In this document: positions 20,009 to 28,837 of the stretch, one piece after another | How the letters are laid out: every line of letters begins with the position of its first letter | How positions within the stretch are numbered: the stretch's first letter is position 1 | The notes under the pieces: generated by a model | What the model was told of the DNA's origin: nothing | The model's database searches: none | Seen by the model: the letters and a program-made list of their open reading frames with translations, nothing else | Source of the DNA: Rhizobiaceae bacterium | GTDB lineage: Bacteria > Pseudomonadota > Alphaproteobacteria > Rhizobiales > Rhizobiaceae | Length of the DNA: 64,000 nucleotides | NCBI GenBank assembly: GCA_014238155.1 | Contig: JABABQ010000042.1 | Coordinates: forward strand, 1-64,000 | Direction of reading: 5' to 3' | Program-made: the position numbers and the translations under genes

Positions 20009-20455
20009 GTGTTTCACCAAGAGCTTGTTGGTTCCGTGTCTCAGTTTATTCGCAAGATCGCCTCTGTCCTGGTTCTAAGTCTGTCGTTATCGGCCTGCTC
20101 AAGTCTGCCTGTTCTTTACCGGATCGGCGGCGAGGGAGAGGTTCATTATTCCAAGGCGTCATGGTGTGTGCCCTGGAAGCTGAAACGTGTGTTGCGGCGG
20201 GTGGCTTACCGTTACGGCGATGTGTCGGTTTTCTCCACCTGGCGCAGTCCTTGGCACAACTCGCGTGTGGGAGGGGCAAGCCGTTCCTATCACAAGACCT
20301 GCCGGGCCGTTGACTTCAAAGTAAAGGGCGCTGATATGGCGCAGGTCTATCGCTATGTAAAAAAACAATCCGCGGTAGGGGGACATAAATTGTATTCCAG
20401 CCGACGCGGTGGTCATATACACATCGACACCGGACCACGCCGCACCTGGCGCTGA
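20009..20455 (+). CDS. Lipoprotein of the M15-like (DUF882/peptidase M15_3) family
   Basis: A 148-residue protein with a lipobox-like LSLSACSS about residue 28, so probably lipid-anchored. The metallopeptidase core shows a TWRSPWHNS strand, SYHKTCRAVDF (zinc His and Asp of the HxxxxxxD type) and the C-terminal GGHIHIDTGPRRTW with the third metal ligand. Relatives are periplasmic DD- or LD-endo/carboxypeptidases acting on peptidoglycan. It starts with a GTG at 20009. The 200-bp upstream gap holds a TTAACCA half-site resembling a CtrA box, too weak to call. Confidence 0.8.
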   Translation: MFHQELVGSVSQFIRKIASVLVLSLSLSACSSLPVLYRIGGEGEVHYSKASWCVPWKLKRVLRRVAYRYGDVSVFSTWRSPWHNSRVGGASRSYHKTCRAVDFKVKGADMAQVYRYVKKQSAVGGHKLYSSRRGGHIHIDTGPRRTWR

Positions 20456-20460
20456 CAGAT

Positions 20461-21654
20461 TTACGATTTTATCGCATCGTCCAACCAGACCACTGACTTA
20501 ACCCCTGCCAGGCGAGCCTGACGCACAAGTTCTGCATCCAGCCTTGATCTTCGTGCTGAACTCAATTTGTTTCCCTGTTCCAGCCACAGGGATTTAATTT
20601 CAAGCACGTTCTGCTTGCGTTTCGCACGCATATCAATCCGGCCAATCAAGCGATCTCCGTCGAGCAGTGGAAACACGTAATAGCCCCACTTGCGCTTGGC
20701 TTCGGGTACATAGATTTCAATTCGGTATTCGAACCCAAATAGCCATTCCAGTCGCTTGCGGTCGCGAATCACCGGATCAAAGGGTGACAAAACCCGCACC
20801 CGGCCTGGCATATCCGGCAGATTGGTTACCAATTCTGCCAGATCTGTTCGCCCGTAAAATTGTTTACTGTCTTTTGCGATTCCCTTCACATCCACCAATC
20901 CGACTCGCTGGTGGTTTTGATCTTCCAGCCATTCCTGCGCTTCACCAATTGAAATCAGATCCCAATAGCGAGCGATATCTCCTGCCGAACCGAAGCCCAA
21001 ACGCTGCAAGGCAGACTGACAGGCCCAGTCAACGAATTCGTCGTGACTGACGGTTTTGCAAAAATGCTCTTCGGGAATGCCGCGATCCGCCAGATCATAG
21101 ACCTTTTGAAAACCATCGCGACCGTGAATGCATAATTTTCCGGTGCGCCACAAATATTCAAGCGCCGCTTTGCCATCATGCCATTGCCACATCTCGGCTG
21201 GGCCAGTATTCGGCCGATCCAGATCGCGCGACCGCAGACCACCCTGACCGGCAATTCTAGTCAGTAATCCATCACAATGATCGCGATATCCACCGCCTTG
21301 CCAATCGGTAAATTTAGCATCCAATCGTGCTTTGTGGCGTTGAAACTTATGTCGCCAATAAGGATAGTAACAACTGGGGATCACCGAAGCGTCATGAGTC
21401 CAGTTTTCAAACAGGAACCGGTCTTTCTCCAACAGTCGTTTCAGATGGGCCGGACGGTAGGCCTGGCTTCGGGCATGAAGTATCATATGCTGCGCCCGTT
21501 CCACCCACTGAATGGAATCCACCTGAACGAATCCCAATTGCAGGATCAGGTTGCCCAAACCTTGCTGCCCCAAAGCCTTATGATGTGGCAGAGTGAGGCC
21601 CTGCAGATGCAGAATGAGATGCCGGGCCTGCTTGTTTGTAATCGAAATCGGCAT
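20461..21654 (-). CDS. Winged-helix DNA glycosylase-like protein (YcaQ/AlkX family)
   Basis: A 397-residue HTH_42 (YcaQ) family protein. These act on interstrand cross-links and bulky alkylated bases. The catalytic QxD motif of the family is visible in LGFVQVDSIQWVERAQHMIL (about residue 45). Further family signatures are FENWTHDASVIP, WEWLFG-like FDPVIRDRKRLEWLFGF, and GYYVFPLLDGDRLIGRIDMRAKR near the C-terminus. I start it at the ATG at 21654 because the 23 extra residues of a longer frame are not family-like. It converges with the M15-like gene, 5 bp apart. Confidence 0.87.
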   Translation of the reverse strand: MPISITNKQARHLILHLQGLTLPHHKALGQQGLGNLILQLGFVQVDSIQWVERAQHMILHARSQAYRPAHLKRLLEKDRFLFENWTHDASVIPSCYYPYWRHKFQRHKARLDAKFTDWQGGGYRDHCDGLLTRIAGQGGLRSRDLDRPNTGPAEMWQWHDGKAALEYLWRTGKLCIHGRDGFQKVYDLADRGIPEEHFCKTVSHDEFVDWACQSALQRLGFGSAGDIARYWDLISIGEAQEWLEDQNHQRVGLVDVKGIAKDSKQFYGRTDLAELVTNLPDMPGRVRVLSPFDPVIRDRKRLEWLFGFEYRIEIYVPEAKRKWGYYVFPLLDGDRLIGRIDMRAKRKQNVLEIKSLWLEQGNKLSSARRSRLDAELVRQARLAGVKSVVWLDDAIKS

Positions 21655-21754
21655 GAACAAACCCTGCCCGATCATGTCAATGCGCCGCAAGCATGAATCG
21701 GGTGGCTCCAGAACTTTTGGCATTTTATGTAGGGGTTTTTCAGGAGGTTTTTGG

Positions 21755-22255
21755 ATGTTAAAATTTAGTGGAATGAATTCGCATGATGCTCACCAATTGT
21801 GGCAAGGCGGTACAGACGATTACGGAAACGTACCGGACTTTTCAATATCTGATGGGGCAGGAAATCCCTGCCGGCACTGTCTCAAAATGATCGATAAGGG
21901 GGAAAGATTCATGATCATTTCCTATCGCCCTTTCGACGAGCTTCAACCCTATGCCGAACAGGGGCCAATTTTTCTCCATGCTGAACCTTGTGAAGCTTTT
22001 CGGGCGGAAGCTGATCCGGGCAGAGTTGCCAAAATACCGCCGGTTCTTCGCGACAGTCCGCAATATCTGATGCGGGGCTATGATGAACGACAGCGCATTG
22101 TCTATGGATCCGGAGCGATTGTCGAAAAAGATAATATTGAGGCCGTTGCGGACCTCATGCTGACCAAATCAGCGATTGAGTTCATCCATGTTCGTTCGTC
22201 CACCAACAATTGCTGGCAGGCCCGGATTGAGCGGGCCGACATTAGCGATCAATGA
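21755..22255 (+). CDS. DUF1203-type protein of unknown function
   Basis: A 166-residue soluble protein. It resembles DUF1203 in having a GNPCRHCLKMIDKGERFMIISYRPF region (two Cys, then a DKGE turn and an aromatic strand), GPIFLHAEPCEAF with a His-x-x-x-Cys, and an end with a VRSSTNNCWQARIER strand. The conserved Cys and His could bind metal, but no function is known. A perfect AGGAGG lies 7 nt before the ATG, which fixes the start. It is the first gene of a plus-strand pair with the esterase gene, 47 nt apart. Confidence 0.75.
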   Translation: MLKFSGMNSHDAHQLWQGGTDDYGNVPDFSISDGAGNPCRHCLKMIDKGERFMIISYRPFDELQPYAEQGPIFLHAEPCEAFRAEADPGRVAKIPPVLRDSPQYLMRGYDERQRIVYGSGAIVEKDNIEAVADLMLTKSAIEFIHVRSSTNNCWQARIERADISDQ

Positions 22256-22302
22256 AAGGAAGTTGATTGGCAGTGATCAAACAGATTTGGCAAACAGGAA
22301 GT

Positions 22303-23121
22303 ATGAAACTGTATCAACTCTTGTTGTTTGCCATTTTTTGCATTGCCGGTCCGCCCGAACACTCGGCATTTGGCGAAAGCTCCACAGCATCCGATACTTC
22401 ACCTTGCGAATTGGCGACCCCATGCCCGGCTGGGGATAGATCTTTTCATGCCCGGATTCCCGATAACTGGGATGGAAAGACACCTTTGCCCGTGCTGCTG
22501 CATTTTCATGGCTGGGGTCGTCAGGGTCCGTTGATCATGAAACATGGACGAATAGCAGGCGCAACACGCAAACTCGGTGTTCTGCTGTTGGCCCCAAACG
22601 GCCGCGGGCGCACATGGGATTTCTGGAATCCTGAAACCGACGATGTTGAATTCGCTCTTAAAGTGATCGAAGAGGCAGCAAAGCGCTGGCCCATCGATCG
22701 TACAAAAATTTTTGTATCAGGCTATTCCTATGGCAGCGCCATGGCCTGGCGATTTGCATGTTCTGCTGGCAGCCGGGTCAACACATTACTTGCCGTATCA
22801 GGTTCGATTCCCGACCAGGGTGAAGATTGTGAGGCACCTGTGAACATAATTCATGTTCATGGCACCCGCGATAATGTCATGGGGTATCCCTTCGGCCCCA
22901 ACGGTGAAGTTGAGGGGGCAGTGGCGCTTTGGCGTCACCAAAACGGTTGTTCAGCCAAAGCAGACAATCTGGAAGATTGGCAAGCAGTGAAAATTCTGAA
23001 ATTCAAACGCCACAAATGGCAATCCTGCAGTTCCGGCAAATCGGTTGTTTTGGACGTCCACCAGCACGGTCATTTCATTCCACGTTTCTGGATTGAAAGA
23101 CAACTCAAGGACTTGCTGTAG
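22303..23121 (+). CDS. Secreted alpha/beta-hydrolase esterase (PHB depolymerase/feruloyl esterase-like)
   Basis: A 272-residue exported hydrolase. A signal peptide (MKLYQLLLFAIFCIAG) is followed by the LpqC/polyhydroxybutyrate depolymerase-like fold. It shows LPVLLHFHGWG (oxyanion region), the nucleophile elbow GYSYGSAMAW (Ser about 147), the acid in HGTRDNVMGYP and the catalytic His in HQHGHFIPRFW. Several paired Cys suggest disulfides outside the cytoplasm. The substrate is unknown, perhaps short polyesters or hydroxycinnamoyl esters. A TTG start 36 nt earlier also has an AAGGAAG site, but the ATG at 22303 gives a cleaner signal peptide. Confidence 0.82.
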   Translation: MKLYQLLLFAIFCIAGPPEHSAFGESSTASDTSPCELATPCPAGDRSFHARIPDNWDGKTPLPVLLHFHGWGRQGPLIMKHGRIAGATRKLGVLLLAPNGRGRTWDFWNPETDDVEFALKVIEEAAKRWPIDRTKIFVSGYSYGSAMAWRFACSAGSRVNTLLAVSGSIPDQGEDCEAPVNIIHVHGTRDNVMGYPFGPNGEVEGAVALWRHQNGCSAKADNLEDWQAVKILKFKRHKWQSCSSGKSVVLDVHQHGHFIPRFWIERQLKDLL

Positions 23122-23164
23122 TTGCCGTTGAATTAACGCTACTTCAAACCGCAGTGATGTTGTC

Positions 23165-23193
23165 TTGTCAGACCGGCAATAAAACCGCATAAT
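23165..23193 (+). promoter_or_regulatory. Strong promoter of the short transcription unit
   Basis: TTGTCA (23165-23170), a 17-nt spacer, then CATAAT (23188-23193): five of six matches to the sigma70 consensus in each box with ideal spacing. Transcription would start near 23199-23201, giving an RNA of about 210 nt up to the terminator at 23412. Confidence 0.6.
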
Positions 23194-23230
23194 TTGATTC
23201 GTGTTCAACGCAATGAAAGGAGGTGATCCA

Positions 23231-23302
23231 ATGTCGAGTAGTTTCACTAGTTCGGTAGGGTCTTTGTTTAATGGTGTATTTGGAGAGCAATCTCTCCGGT
23301 GA
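23231..23302 (+). CDS. 23-codon small reading frame behind an extreme ribosome-binding site
   Basis: Encodes a Ser/Gly/Phe-rich 23-residue peptide beginning MSSSFTSSVGSLF and ending GEQSLR. Its ribosome site at 23216-23229 (AAAGGAGGTGATCC) is an exact 14-nt complement of the 16S rRNA 3' end, with AGGAGG 7 nt before the ATG. It lies in a unit with a good promoter and a strong terminator, so it is probably expressed. A hairpin GGAGAG-CAAT-CTCTCC (23282-23297) covers its last codons. About 75 nt of non-coding RNA follow, including CCCTCC at 23357-23362 that could pair back with the ribosome site. I do not recognise the peptide; the RNA itself may be the functional product. Confidence 0.55.
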   Translation: MSSSFTSSVGSLFNGVFGEQSLR

Positions 23303-23380
23303 ACCAGCGAACCGGACTGTTGGAATCACGCGTTGACGATCTGTCAGCCTGATGGACCCTCCGGACAAAGAAATTGCGAT

Positions 23381-23412
23381 GGGCCGCTTCTTCGAAGCGG
23401 CCCTTTTCTTTT
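23381..23412 (+). terminator. Intrinsic terminator of the short transcription unit
   Basis: A perfect 10-bp stem GGGCCGCTTC / GAAGCGGCCC with loop TTC (23381-23403), followed by TTTTCTTTT. Among the strongest terminators in the window. Confidence 0.92.
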
Positions 23413-23427
23413 GACGTTATAAACAAA

Positions 23428-23634
23428 CTAGAAATCTGAGGTAATTCCCTTGTTTTCCCAGTCGCCATAACGAGCAGGATCCGGGCCCTTGCGTCCGTTG
23501 ATTTCAGGCTTTTCGGCCAATTTCTTTTCCTGCTCCTGCTGAGCGGCCCGACGGGCCCGCGCTTCTTTCAATGCTTGTTCGGCAATCTTTGGATCGGGCC
23601 TTTTAGCAGTTTCTTTCACCAGCTTCTCCGTCAT
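23428..23634 (-). CDS. SDHAF4-like succinate dehydrogenase assembly factor (DUF1674)
   Basis: A 68-residue protein. The first 40 residues are charged and helical (EQALKEARARRAAQQEQEKK). The C-terminus has the family hallmark INGRKGPDPARYGDWENKG, then ITSDF. Mitochondrial SDHAF4 binds flavinylated SdhA and promotes succinate dehydrogenase assembly; the bacterial proteins are presumed to do the same. I start it at the ATG at 23634 after GGTTGACT-rich sequence, as 18 further residues upstream are not conserved. It is divergent from htpX (83 bp) and its stop is 15 bp from the terminator of the short unit. Confidence 0.88.
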   Translation of the reverse strand: MTEKLVKETAKRPDPKIAEQALKEARARRAAQQEQEKKLAEKPEINGRKGPDPARYGDWENKGITSDF

Positions 23635-23717
23635 GTTATCCACGGTTGACTCGCTGTCGCGGCAACCCCATCTGACATGAGCGCGCAATTAAACGCAATA
23701 AACTGGAGATTCCATAA

Positions 23718-24749
23718 ATGAATGTGGTCAAAACAACCATATTGCTGACGGCCATGACCATGTTGTTTATGTTGGTTGGATTTCTTCTGGCTGGCCAGAC
23801 GGGCATGATGATTGCCCTGGTTGTTGCAGCTGCATTGAACCTGTTTTCATGGTGGAATTCGGGCAACATGGTGCTGCGCATGCACAATGCTCAGGAAGTC
23901 ACCCATGATTCAGCACCTCAATTGGTATCGATGGTGGAACAATTGGCGAAAAATGCCGATTTGCCCATGCCTCGTGTCTATGTGCTGCAGACGGATCAAC
24001 CCAATGCCTTTGCCACCGGACGCAGCCCGGACCACGCCGCAGTTGCGGCAAGCACCGGATTATTGGATCGGTTGACGGAGGAAGAAGTTGCGGCGGTCAT
24101 GGCACATGAACTGGCTCACATAAAAAATCGCGATACGCTGACAATGACGATCACTGCCACATTGGCTGGTGCCATCGGCATGCTGGCCAATTTCGCCTTC
24201 TTCTTCCGCGGTGATCGAAACAATCCGCTGGGATTTATCGGAGTGTTGGCGACAATGTTTCTAGCCCCGATGGCTGCAGGAATAGTGCAAATGGCCATCA
24301 GCAGGACACGAGAGTATGAAGCAGACCGCGATGGCGCGGTAATTTGCGGCAATCCGTTGTGGCTTGCTTCTGCGTTAGAAAAGATAGAGCGTCATGCCCG
24401 CGGCATTTTTAACGAGCCGGCGGAAAGATCGCAGTCAACTGCGCATCTATTTATCATCAACCCACTGAACGGGCGATCAATGGACAACCTTTTTTCCACA
24501 CATCCAGATACGCAAAACAGAATTGCAGCCCTGCATCAGCTCGCAGAAGATTGGGCACACCCGTCACCCAGCGAGTCTTCAGTGCCCCAACAGCCTGAAC
24601 CGAGACATTCGCCGCTGCCAAGCGAGCCGGAACGCGAAATATTTGGACGTCATGCTGGTCAATTAAGGGACAAAAACACCACGGTTGGTCCTTGGGACAG
24701 CGCCGAAAACAGCCCCGCGGGCAATCCGAAAAAGGGTCCCTGGGAATGA
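23718..24749 (+). CDS. htpX: Membrane zinc metalloprotease HtpX
   Basis: An inner-membrane M48 protease involved in membrane-protein quality control. It is 343 residues. Two N-terminal membrane segments (about 5-24 and 27-43) are followed by the catalytic [12 protein letters not shown] (HExxH, about residue 135), two more hydrophobic segments (about 148-165 and 178-196) and the third zinc ligand in [13 protein letters not shown]. The last 65 residues form a Pro/Ser/Glu-rich cytosolic tail, longer than in E. coli. It overlaps rsmB as ATGA. Confidence 0.96.
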   Translation: MNVVKTTILLTAMTMLFMLVGFLLAGQTGMMIALVVAAALNLFSWWNSGNMVLRMHNAQEVTHDSAPQLVSMVEQLAKNADLPMPRVYVLQTDQPNAFATGRSPDHAAVAASTGLLDRLTEEEVAAVMAHELAHIKNRDTLTMTITATLAGAIGMLANFAFFFRGDRNNPLGFIGVLATMFLAPMAAGIVQMAISRTREYEADRDGAVICGNPLWLASALEKIERHARGIFNEPAERSQSTAHLFIINPLNGRSMDNLFSTHPDTQNRIAALHQLAEDWAHPSPSESSVPQQPEPRHSPLPSEPEREIFGRHAGQLRDKNTTVGPWDSAENSPAGNPKKGPWE

Positions 24750-26113
24750 GCAAGCCGGGTTTGGCAACCCGAATTGCCGCAGCAATTGTATTAACCCGTG
24801 TTATAGATGACCAACGCTCTCTTGACGGTCTGATAGATACACGACACGGCCCCTCACAATATCGTGCACTCAGCGATGCTGACAAATCTCTGGCGCGGGC
24901 AATTGTCACTGTATCGCTGCGGCGCCGCGGCGAAATTGAGCTCGCGCTCAATAAGGTGCTGGATCGCAAGCCTCCTAAAAATGCCCGACAATTGATTCAC
25001 ACATTGCATGTGGCAGCGGCCCAGATACTGTTTCTTGATGTCCCCGACAGTGCTGCGGTTGATCTCGCCGTGGCCGCTCTAAGCAATGATAAAAGATCCA
25101 CTCGGTTTGCCGGGTTGGCCAATGCTGTTTTGCGCCGCATGTCCCGTGAAAAGTCTGAAATCTTTGGCGACAAGACCGACAGCGACATAGCGCTTCTCAA
25201 CATGTCACCCTGGCTGGCCAAAAGGGTTCGAAAGGATTATGGCCGAGAACGCATGACGGCTATTGCACGTCAGCACATGTTGGAACCGGTAATTGATCTT
25301 ACCGTTCGGTCCGATCCAAAAAAATGGGCGCAAGAATTGGGGGGACTTCGTCTGTTCGGCAATTCGGTTCGTGTTCGGCGCGAAGGTAAAATCGAAGCCT
25401 GGCCGGGGTTTGACGAAGGTGCCTGGTGGGTTCAGGACGCCGCCGCTAGCTTACCGGTTCATCTGTTTGGTGAGGTTGATGGCAAAACTGCGTTGGATCT
25501 TTGCGCAGCCCCGGGTGGAAAAACAGCGCAACTTGCTGCTGGTGGTGCGCAGGTCACAGCGTTGGAAGCTTCGCAGCCCCGTCTTGAACGTCTGAACACC
25601 AATCTGCAACGGCTGCAACTGAAAGCGACCTGTATTCAGGCCGACATGATGGCATGGCAGCCTGATCACCTGTTTGATCTTGTGCTGCTCGATGCTCCCT
25701 GCTCATCGACCGGAACGATCAGAAGACACCCTGACGTTCAATGGAACAAATCGCCAGACGTCATAGACGACTTGGCAAAATTGCAGCGTGAGATGATTGA
25801 GCAAGCAGCCCAATTCGTGAAACCTGGTGGGACATTGGTTTTTTCAAACTGTTCGTTGGATCGGGCTGAAGGCGAAAGTGTGGTTGCAGATATATTGGCC
25901 ACCAACACCGAGCTTCAATCAAAGCCGATTAATCCAGCTGAATGTTTCGACCTGTCGGAAATCATCAATCGTCAAGGCACGGTGCGCACCCTGCCATGTC
26001 ATCTGCAGTTCCCAACCTCCAGGGACGACGAGAACATCGAACCGGTCGATCAATCGATGACAGGACTGGACGGATTTTTCTGTGCTCGCTTGACCCGCTC
26101 GGTTCAAAATTGA
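24746..26113 (+). CDS. rsmB: 16S rRNA (cytosine967-C5)-methyltransferase RsmB
   Basis: Methylates C967 of 16S rRNA. It is 455 residues. Residues 1-135 are a NusB-like RNA-binding domain ([21 protein letters not shown]). The SAM domain follows with [15 protein letters not shown] (motif I, about 250), [15 protein letters not shown] (motif IV with one catalytic Cys, about 318) and [14 protein letters not shown] (motif VI with the second Cys, about 367). The ATG at 24746 overlaps the htpX stop, which settles the start. A heparinase-like gene follows 100 bp on, as in relatives. Confidence 0.95.
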   Translation: MSKPGLATRIAAAIVLTRVIDDQRSLDGLIDTRHGPSQYRALSDADKSLARAIVTVSLRRRGEIELALNKVLDRKPPKNARQLIHTLHVAAAQILFLDVPDSAAVDLAVAALSNDKRSTRFAGLANAVLRRMSREKSEIFGDKTDSDIALLNMSPWLAKRVRKDYGRERMTAIARQHMLEPVIDLTVRSDPKKWAQELGGLRLFGNSVRVRREGKIEAWPGFDEGAWWVQDAAASLPVHLFGEVDGKTALDLCAAPGGKTAQLAAGGAQVTALEASQPRLERLNTNLQRLQLKATCIQADMMAWQPDHLFDLVLLDAPCSSTGTIRRHPDVQWNKSPDVIDDLAKLQREMIEQAAQFVKPGGTLVFSNCSLDRAEGESVVADILATNTELQSKPINPAECFDLSEIINRQGTVRTLPCHLQFPTSRDDENIEPVDQSMTGLDGFFCARLTRSVQN

Positions 26114-26214
26114 ACGCCGGCTCACTTAATTTCTATTAAAATTCGTCGCGGCATGTTCCTGCAGTTAAATCCGTTCTATTTTACGAATCACTTCAAGGGA
26201 AACTGTCACGGACG

Positions 26215-27999
26215 ATGCGAGTACCGGACTATTTATTGATTCCAGCACTCATTGGAGGCGAGGTGTGGCGACGCTTTGCCCGCCGCCTGCGCTCGGGACC
26301 AATTTATCGCTGGCGATTTGCCGGAACCACACCCAACGGTCTGGCCATGGCTCCGCAAAGCTTGAGGCCGGCTGATCCTCAAAGGGCCATAGAATTTTAC
26401 TCTGGCCTTTATGCGTTCGGAGAAGACTCCGTTTCGACAGGTGGGGAGTCCCCATTCTCGGCACCATCGCCCAGCGACGACTGGTTTACCAGATTGCATA
26501 GCTTCCGCTGGCTTCGCCACCATCAGGCCGTCGACACCGAACTGGCCCGCGCCAATGCCAATGCGTTGATGTCCGACTGGGTCGATCTGTGGGGACATCA
26601 GCTGAACAGTCCGGCCTGGCGATCTGACATCGTTGCCGCCCGGATCATTGCTTGGTTTTGTCATGCACCGCTGCTGATCAAGGACGCGAGCCCGGCGAGT
26701 TACCGTACGATGCTGCGATCCATGGCCCGACAATCGCGCTATCTTCATCACAACGTTCCTCACACTCGGGATGGATATCCGCGCCTTCTCGCCCACATGG
26801 CCCTGGCCTACGCATCAATCTGCCTCGCTGGGCGGGAAAAGACAGTCAAATCAGCGTCCCGCGAACTGGACCGGGAACTTCATCGGCAAATCCTGCCGGA
26901 CGGTGGTCATGTTTCACGCAATCCGGTCATTCTTCTGCACATTCTGGCTGATCTGCTGCCATTGAAACAGGCTTATGAAAAACACGGTCAGGCTCCATCA
27001 AAAACCCTGCTTTCTGCAATTGATCGAATGATGGCAGCGTTGCGATTTTTTCGCCACAGCAATGGAGATCTGGCCCAGTTCAACGGAACCGGCTACACAC
27101 CGACAGCATTGCTCACTACTATACTGCGCTATGACGACACCGCGGGTGCTCCAAATAAATCAGCTTTACAATCTGGTTTTGAGCGACTGAGTGCTGGCAA
27201 CACTGTGGTGTTGATGGATACTGGCAAACCCGCCAGTCGGGCTTCAGCCCCACAGGCTCTGGCGGGAACCCTGTCGTTTGAACTCTCCAGCAGCGCAACT
27301 CGGTTCATCGCAAATTGCGGAGTTCCGGAGGTTTCGTTTGAACGCTACGCTCCGTACGCAAGAGCGACTGCGGCTCATTCAACGGTTACCATCGGCGACA
27401 CTTCTTCCAGCCGTTTTGCAACCGAATCAAAATTTTATGGGTTGTTGCCCAACCCTCTCATCCGGTCACCAAGCCAAATCTTCGTAACCAGAAAAGATCA
27501 GGATACCAGTTTTAACGTGGAGGCGAGCCATGACGGTTATCGTCATAATTATTTGCTTACTCATAAGCGGGAACTGACCCTGTCAAAAAATGGGAAAGTG
27601 CTAACTGGCTGCGACTCATTTTTGCCAACTGGAGGAACGCCAGCAAATGAACTGACAGCGGCATTGAGATTTCATCTGCCAGCCACAATTGCGGTCAGCA
27701 TGTTGACTTCCGGCCATTCAATTCTGATCGCTGCGCCAAACAAGGAGGCGTGGATATTTACCTGCCTTGAGGGAAATGTCGTTCTGGAAGAAAGCATTCA
27801 GTTTTCCGGCCCGGGGCAGCCCAGGAAAAGTGAGCAAATTGTTGTGTACGTACATCCAACACAACAGACAAGCATTCGCTGGTCGTTGGAGCACCGGGTA
27901 AAAAAGTCGGCTGGCCAGGCAGACAGGAAGAAATCCAAAACGCCGGCGTCTCCCGATTTGCTTGATGCACTTTTTCAAGACAAGACGAGAGACAAATGA
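26215..27999 (+). CDS. Heparinase II/III family protein
   Basis: A 594-residue protein with an N-terminal alpha-helical toroid. PYTRDGYPRLLAHMAL-like HTRDGYPRLLAH (about residue 183) and LDRELHRQILPDGGHVSRNP (about 220) are typical. A C-terminal beta-sandwich domain follows (HSTVTIGDTSSSRF, about 385, then VEASHDGYRHNYLLTHKRELTLS). The conserved Arg, Tyr and His of polysaccharide lyases are present. Members next to rsmB are common in Hyphomicrobiales, and their natural polysaccharide is not known. No signal peptide is evident. The stop overlaps the hemD start as ATGA. Confidence 0.88.
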   Translation: MRVPDYLLIPALIGGEVWRRFARRLRSGPIYRWRFAGTTPNGLAMAPQSLRPADPQRAIEFYSGLYAFGEDSVSTGGESPFSAPSPSDDWFTRLHSFRWLRHHQAVDTELARANANALMSDWVDLWGHQLNSPAWRSDIVAARIIAWFCHAPLLIKDASPASYRTMLRSMARQSRYLHHNVPHTRDGYPRLLAHMALAYASICLAGREKTVKSASRELDRELHRQILPDGGHVSRNPVILLHILADLLPLKQAYEKHGQAPSKTLLSAIDRMMAALRFFRHSNGDLAQFNGTGYTPTALLTTILRYDDTAGAPNKSALQSGFERLSAGNTVVLMDTGKPASRASAPQALAGTLSFELSSSATRFIANCGVPEVSFERYAPYARATAAHSTVTIGDTSSSRFATESKFYGLLPNPLIRSPSQIFVTRKDQDTSFNVEASHDGYRHNYLLTHKRELTLSKNGKVLTGCDSFLPTGGTPANELTAALRFHLPATIAVSMLTSGHSILIAAPNKEAWIFTCLEGNVVLEESIQFSGPGQPRKSEQIVVYVHPTQQTSIRWSLEHRVKKSAGQADRKKSKTPASPDLLDALFQDKTRDK

Positions 28000-28718
28000 C
28001 GATGCATATTCTGGTCACCCGCCCAAAAAACCAGGCAGCAAGAACGGCCAGCGCGTTACAACAACTTGGCCACAGCTGTAGGATTGAACCATTATTGAGA
28101 ATTGAGACAATTGCCTCCCCCCTGCCACAAACCAAATATGACGGTCTGCTCATTACCAGCGTCAATGGCTTGCCGATGCTCGATGCGTCCTGGCCGCACG
28201 ACCAGCGCAGTACGATTCCATTGCTATCGACGGGTTTCACAACAGCAGAAGCTGCCCGAAATATTGGCTTTGCCAACACTCAACAGGTTTCCGGTTCGGC
28301 ACTCGATCTTGTTGGTCAGGTGCCGATTTGGATGGCTCAGAACGGCTTGTCGGTTTCCGCACAGCTGCTTTATCCTGGAGCCGAAGCCCTCGCGCAGGAT
28401 GTCGCCGGTCTTTTGTCGAAACAAGCAATCAATGTGCATCACTGGGTGGTTTATCGAGCGGTTCCGGTTTCCTGCTTTTCGGAAAAAACACGGAGCGCTC
28501 TGAAAAATGGCGATTTTGACGGGGTGCTCTTATATTCGAAACTAACGGCCCATACATTTGTCCAATTGATGCAGCAATATGAGTTTTCCATGACGAATTT
28601 ATGTGCCTATGTTTTAAGCCGCGAAATTTTGAAAACCTTGCCTGATGATCTGAAAGAACGAGCCCAATGCGCTAGCGAACCAAGCGAATTCGAGTTGCTA
28701 AAGCTAATTGGCAGCTGA
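27996..28718 (+). CDS. hemD: Uroporphyrinogen-III synthase
   Basis: Closes and rearranges hydroxymethylbilane to uroporphyrinogen III in tetrapyrrole synthesis. A 240-residue protein of the poorly conserved HemD fold: ILVTRPKNQAARTASALQQLGH at the start, DGLLITSVNG (about 48), then LYPGAEALAQDVAG and FDGVLLYSKLTAHTFVQLM, which match the two domains. Placement before mic60 and hemY supports it strongly. hemC and the tsaD gene usually found nearby in relatives are absent here, and hemD is instead coupled to the heparinase gene. Confidence 0.9.
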   Translation: MTMHILVTRPKNQAARTASALQQLGHSCRIEPLLRIETIASPLPQTKYDGLLITSVNGLPMLDASWPHDQRSTIPLLSTGFTTAEAARNIGFANTQQVSGSALDLVGQVPIWMAQNGLSVSAQLLYPGAEALAQDVAGLLSKQAINVHHWVVYRAVPVSCFSEKTRSALKNGDFDGVLLYSKLTAHTFVQLMQQYEFSMTNLCAYVLSREILKTLPDDLKERAQCASEPSEFELLKLIGS

Positions 28719-28837
28719 CTGCACAATTGCTTTGCCCACATTGTCCGGCTGCATTAGATTGATGATCAAGAAACCGATACGGATTGGCTTCCAATGGTTG
28801 CCAGCGACCGTTTTCGGCAATACCGGAACACTTGAAA

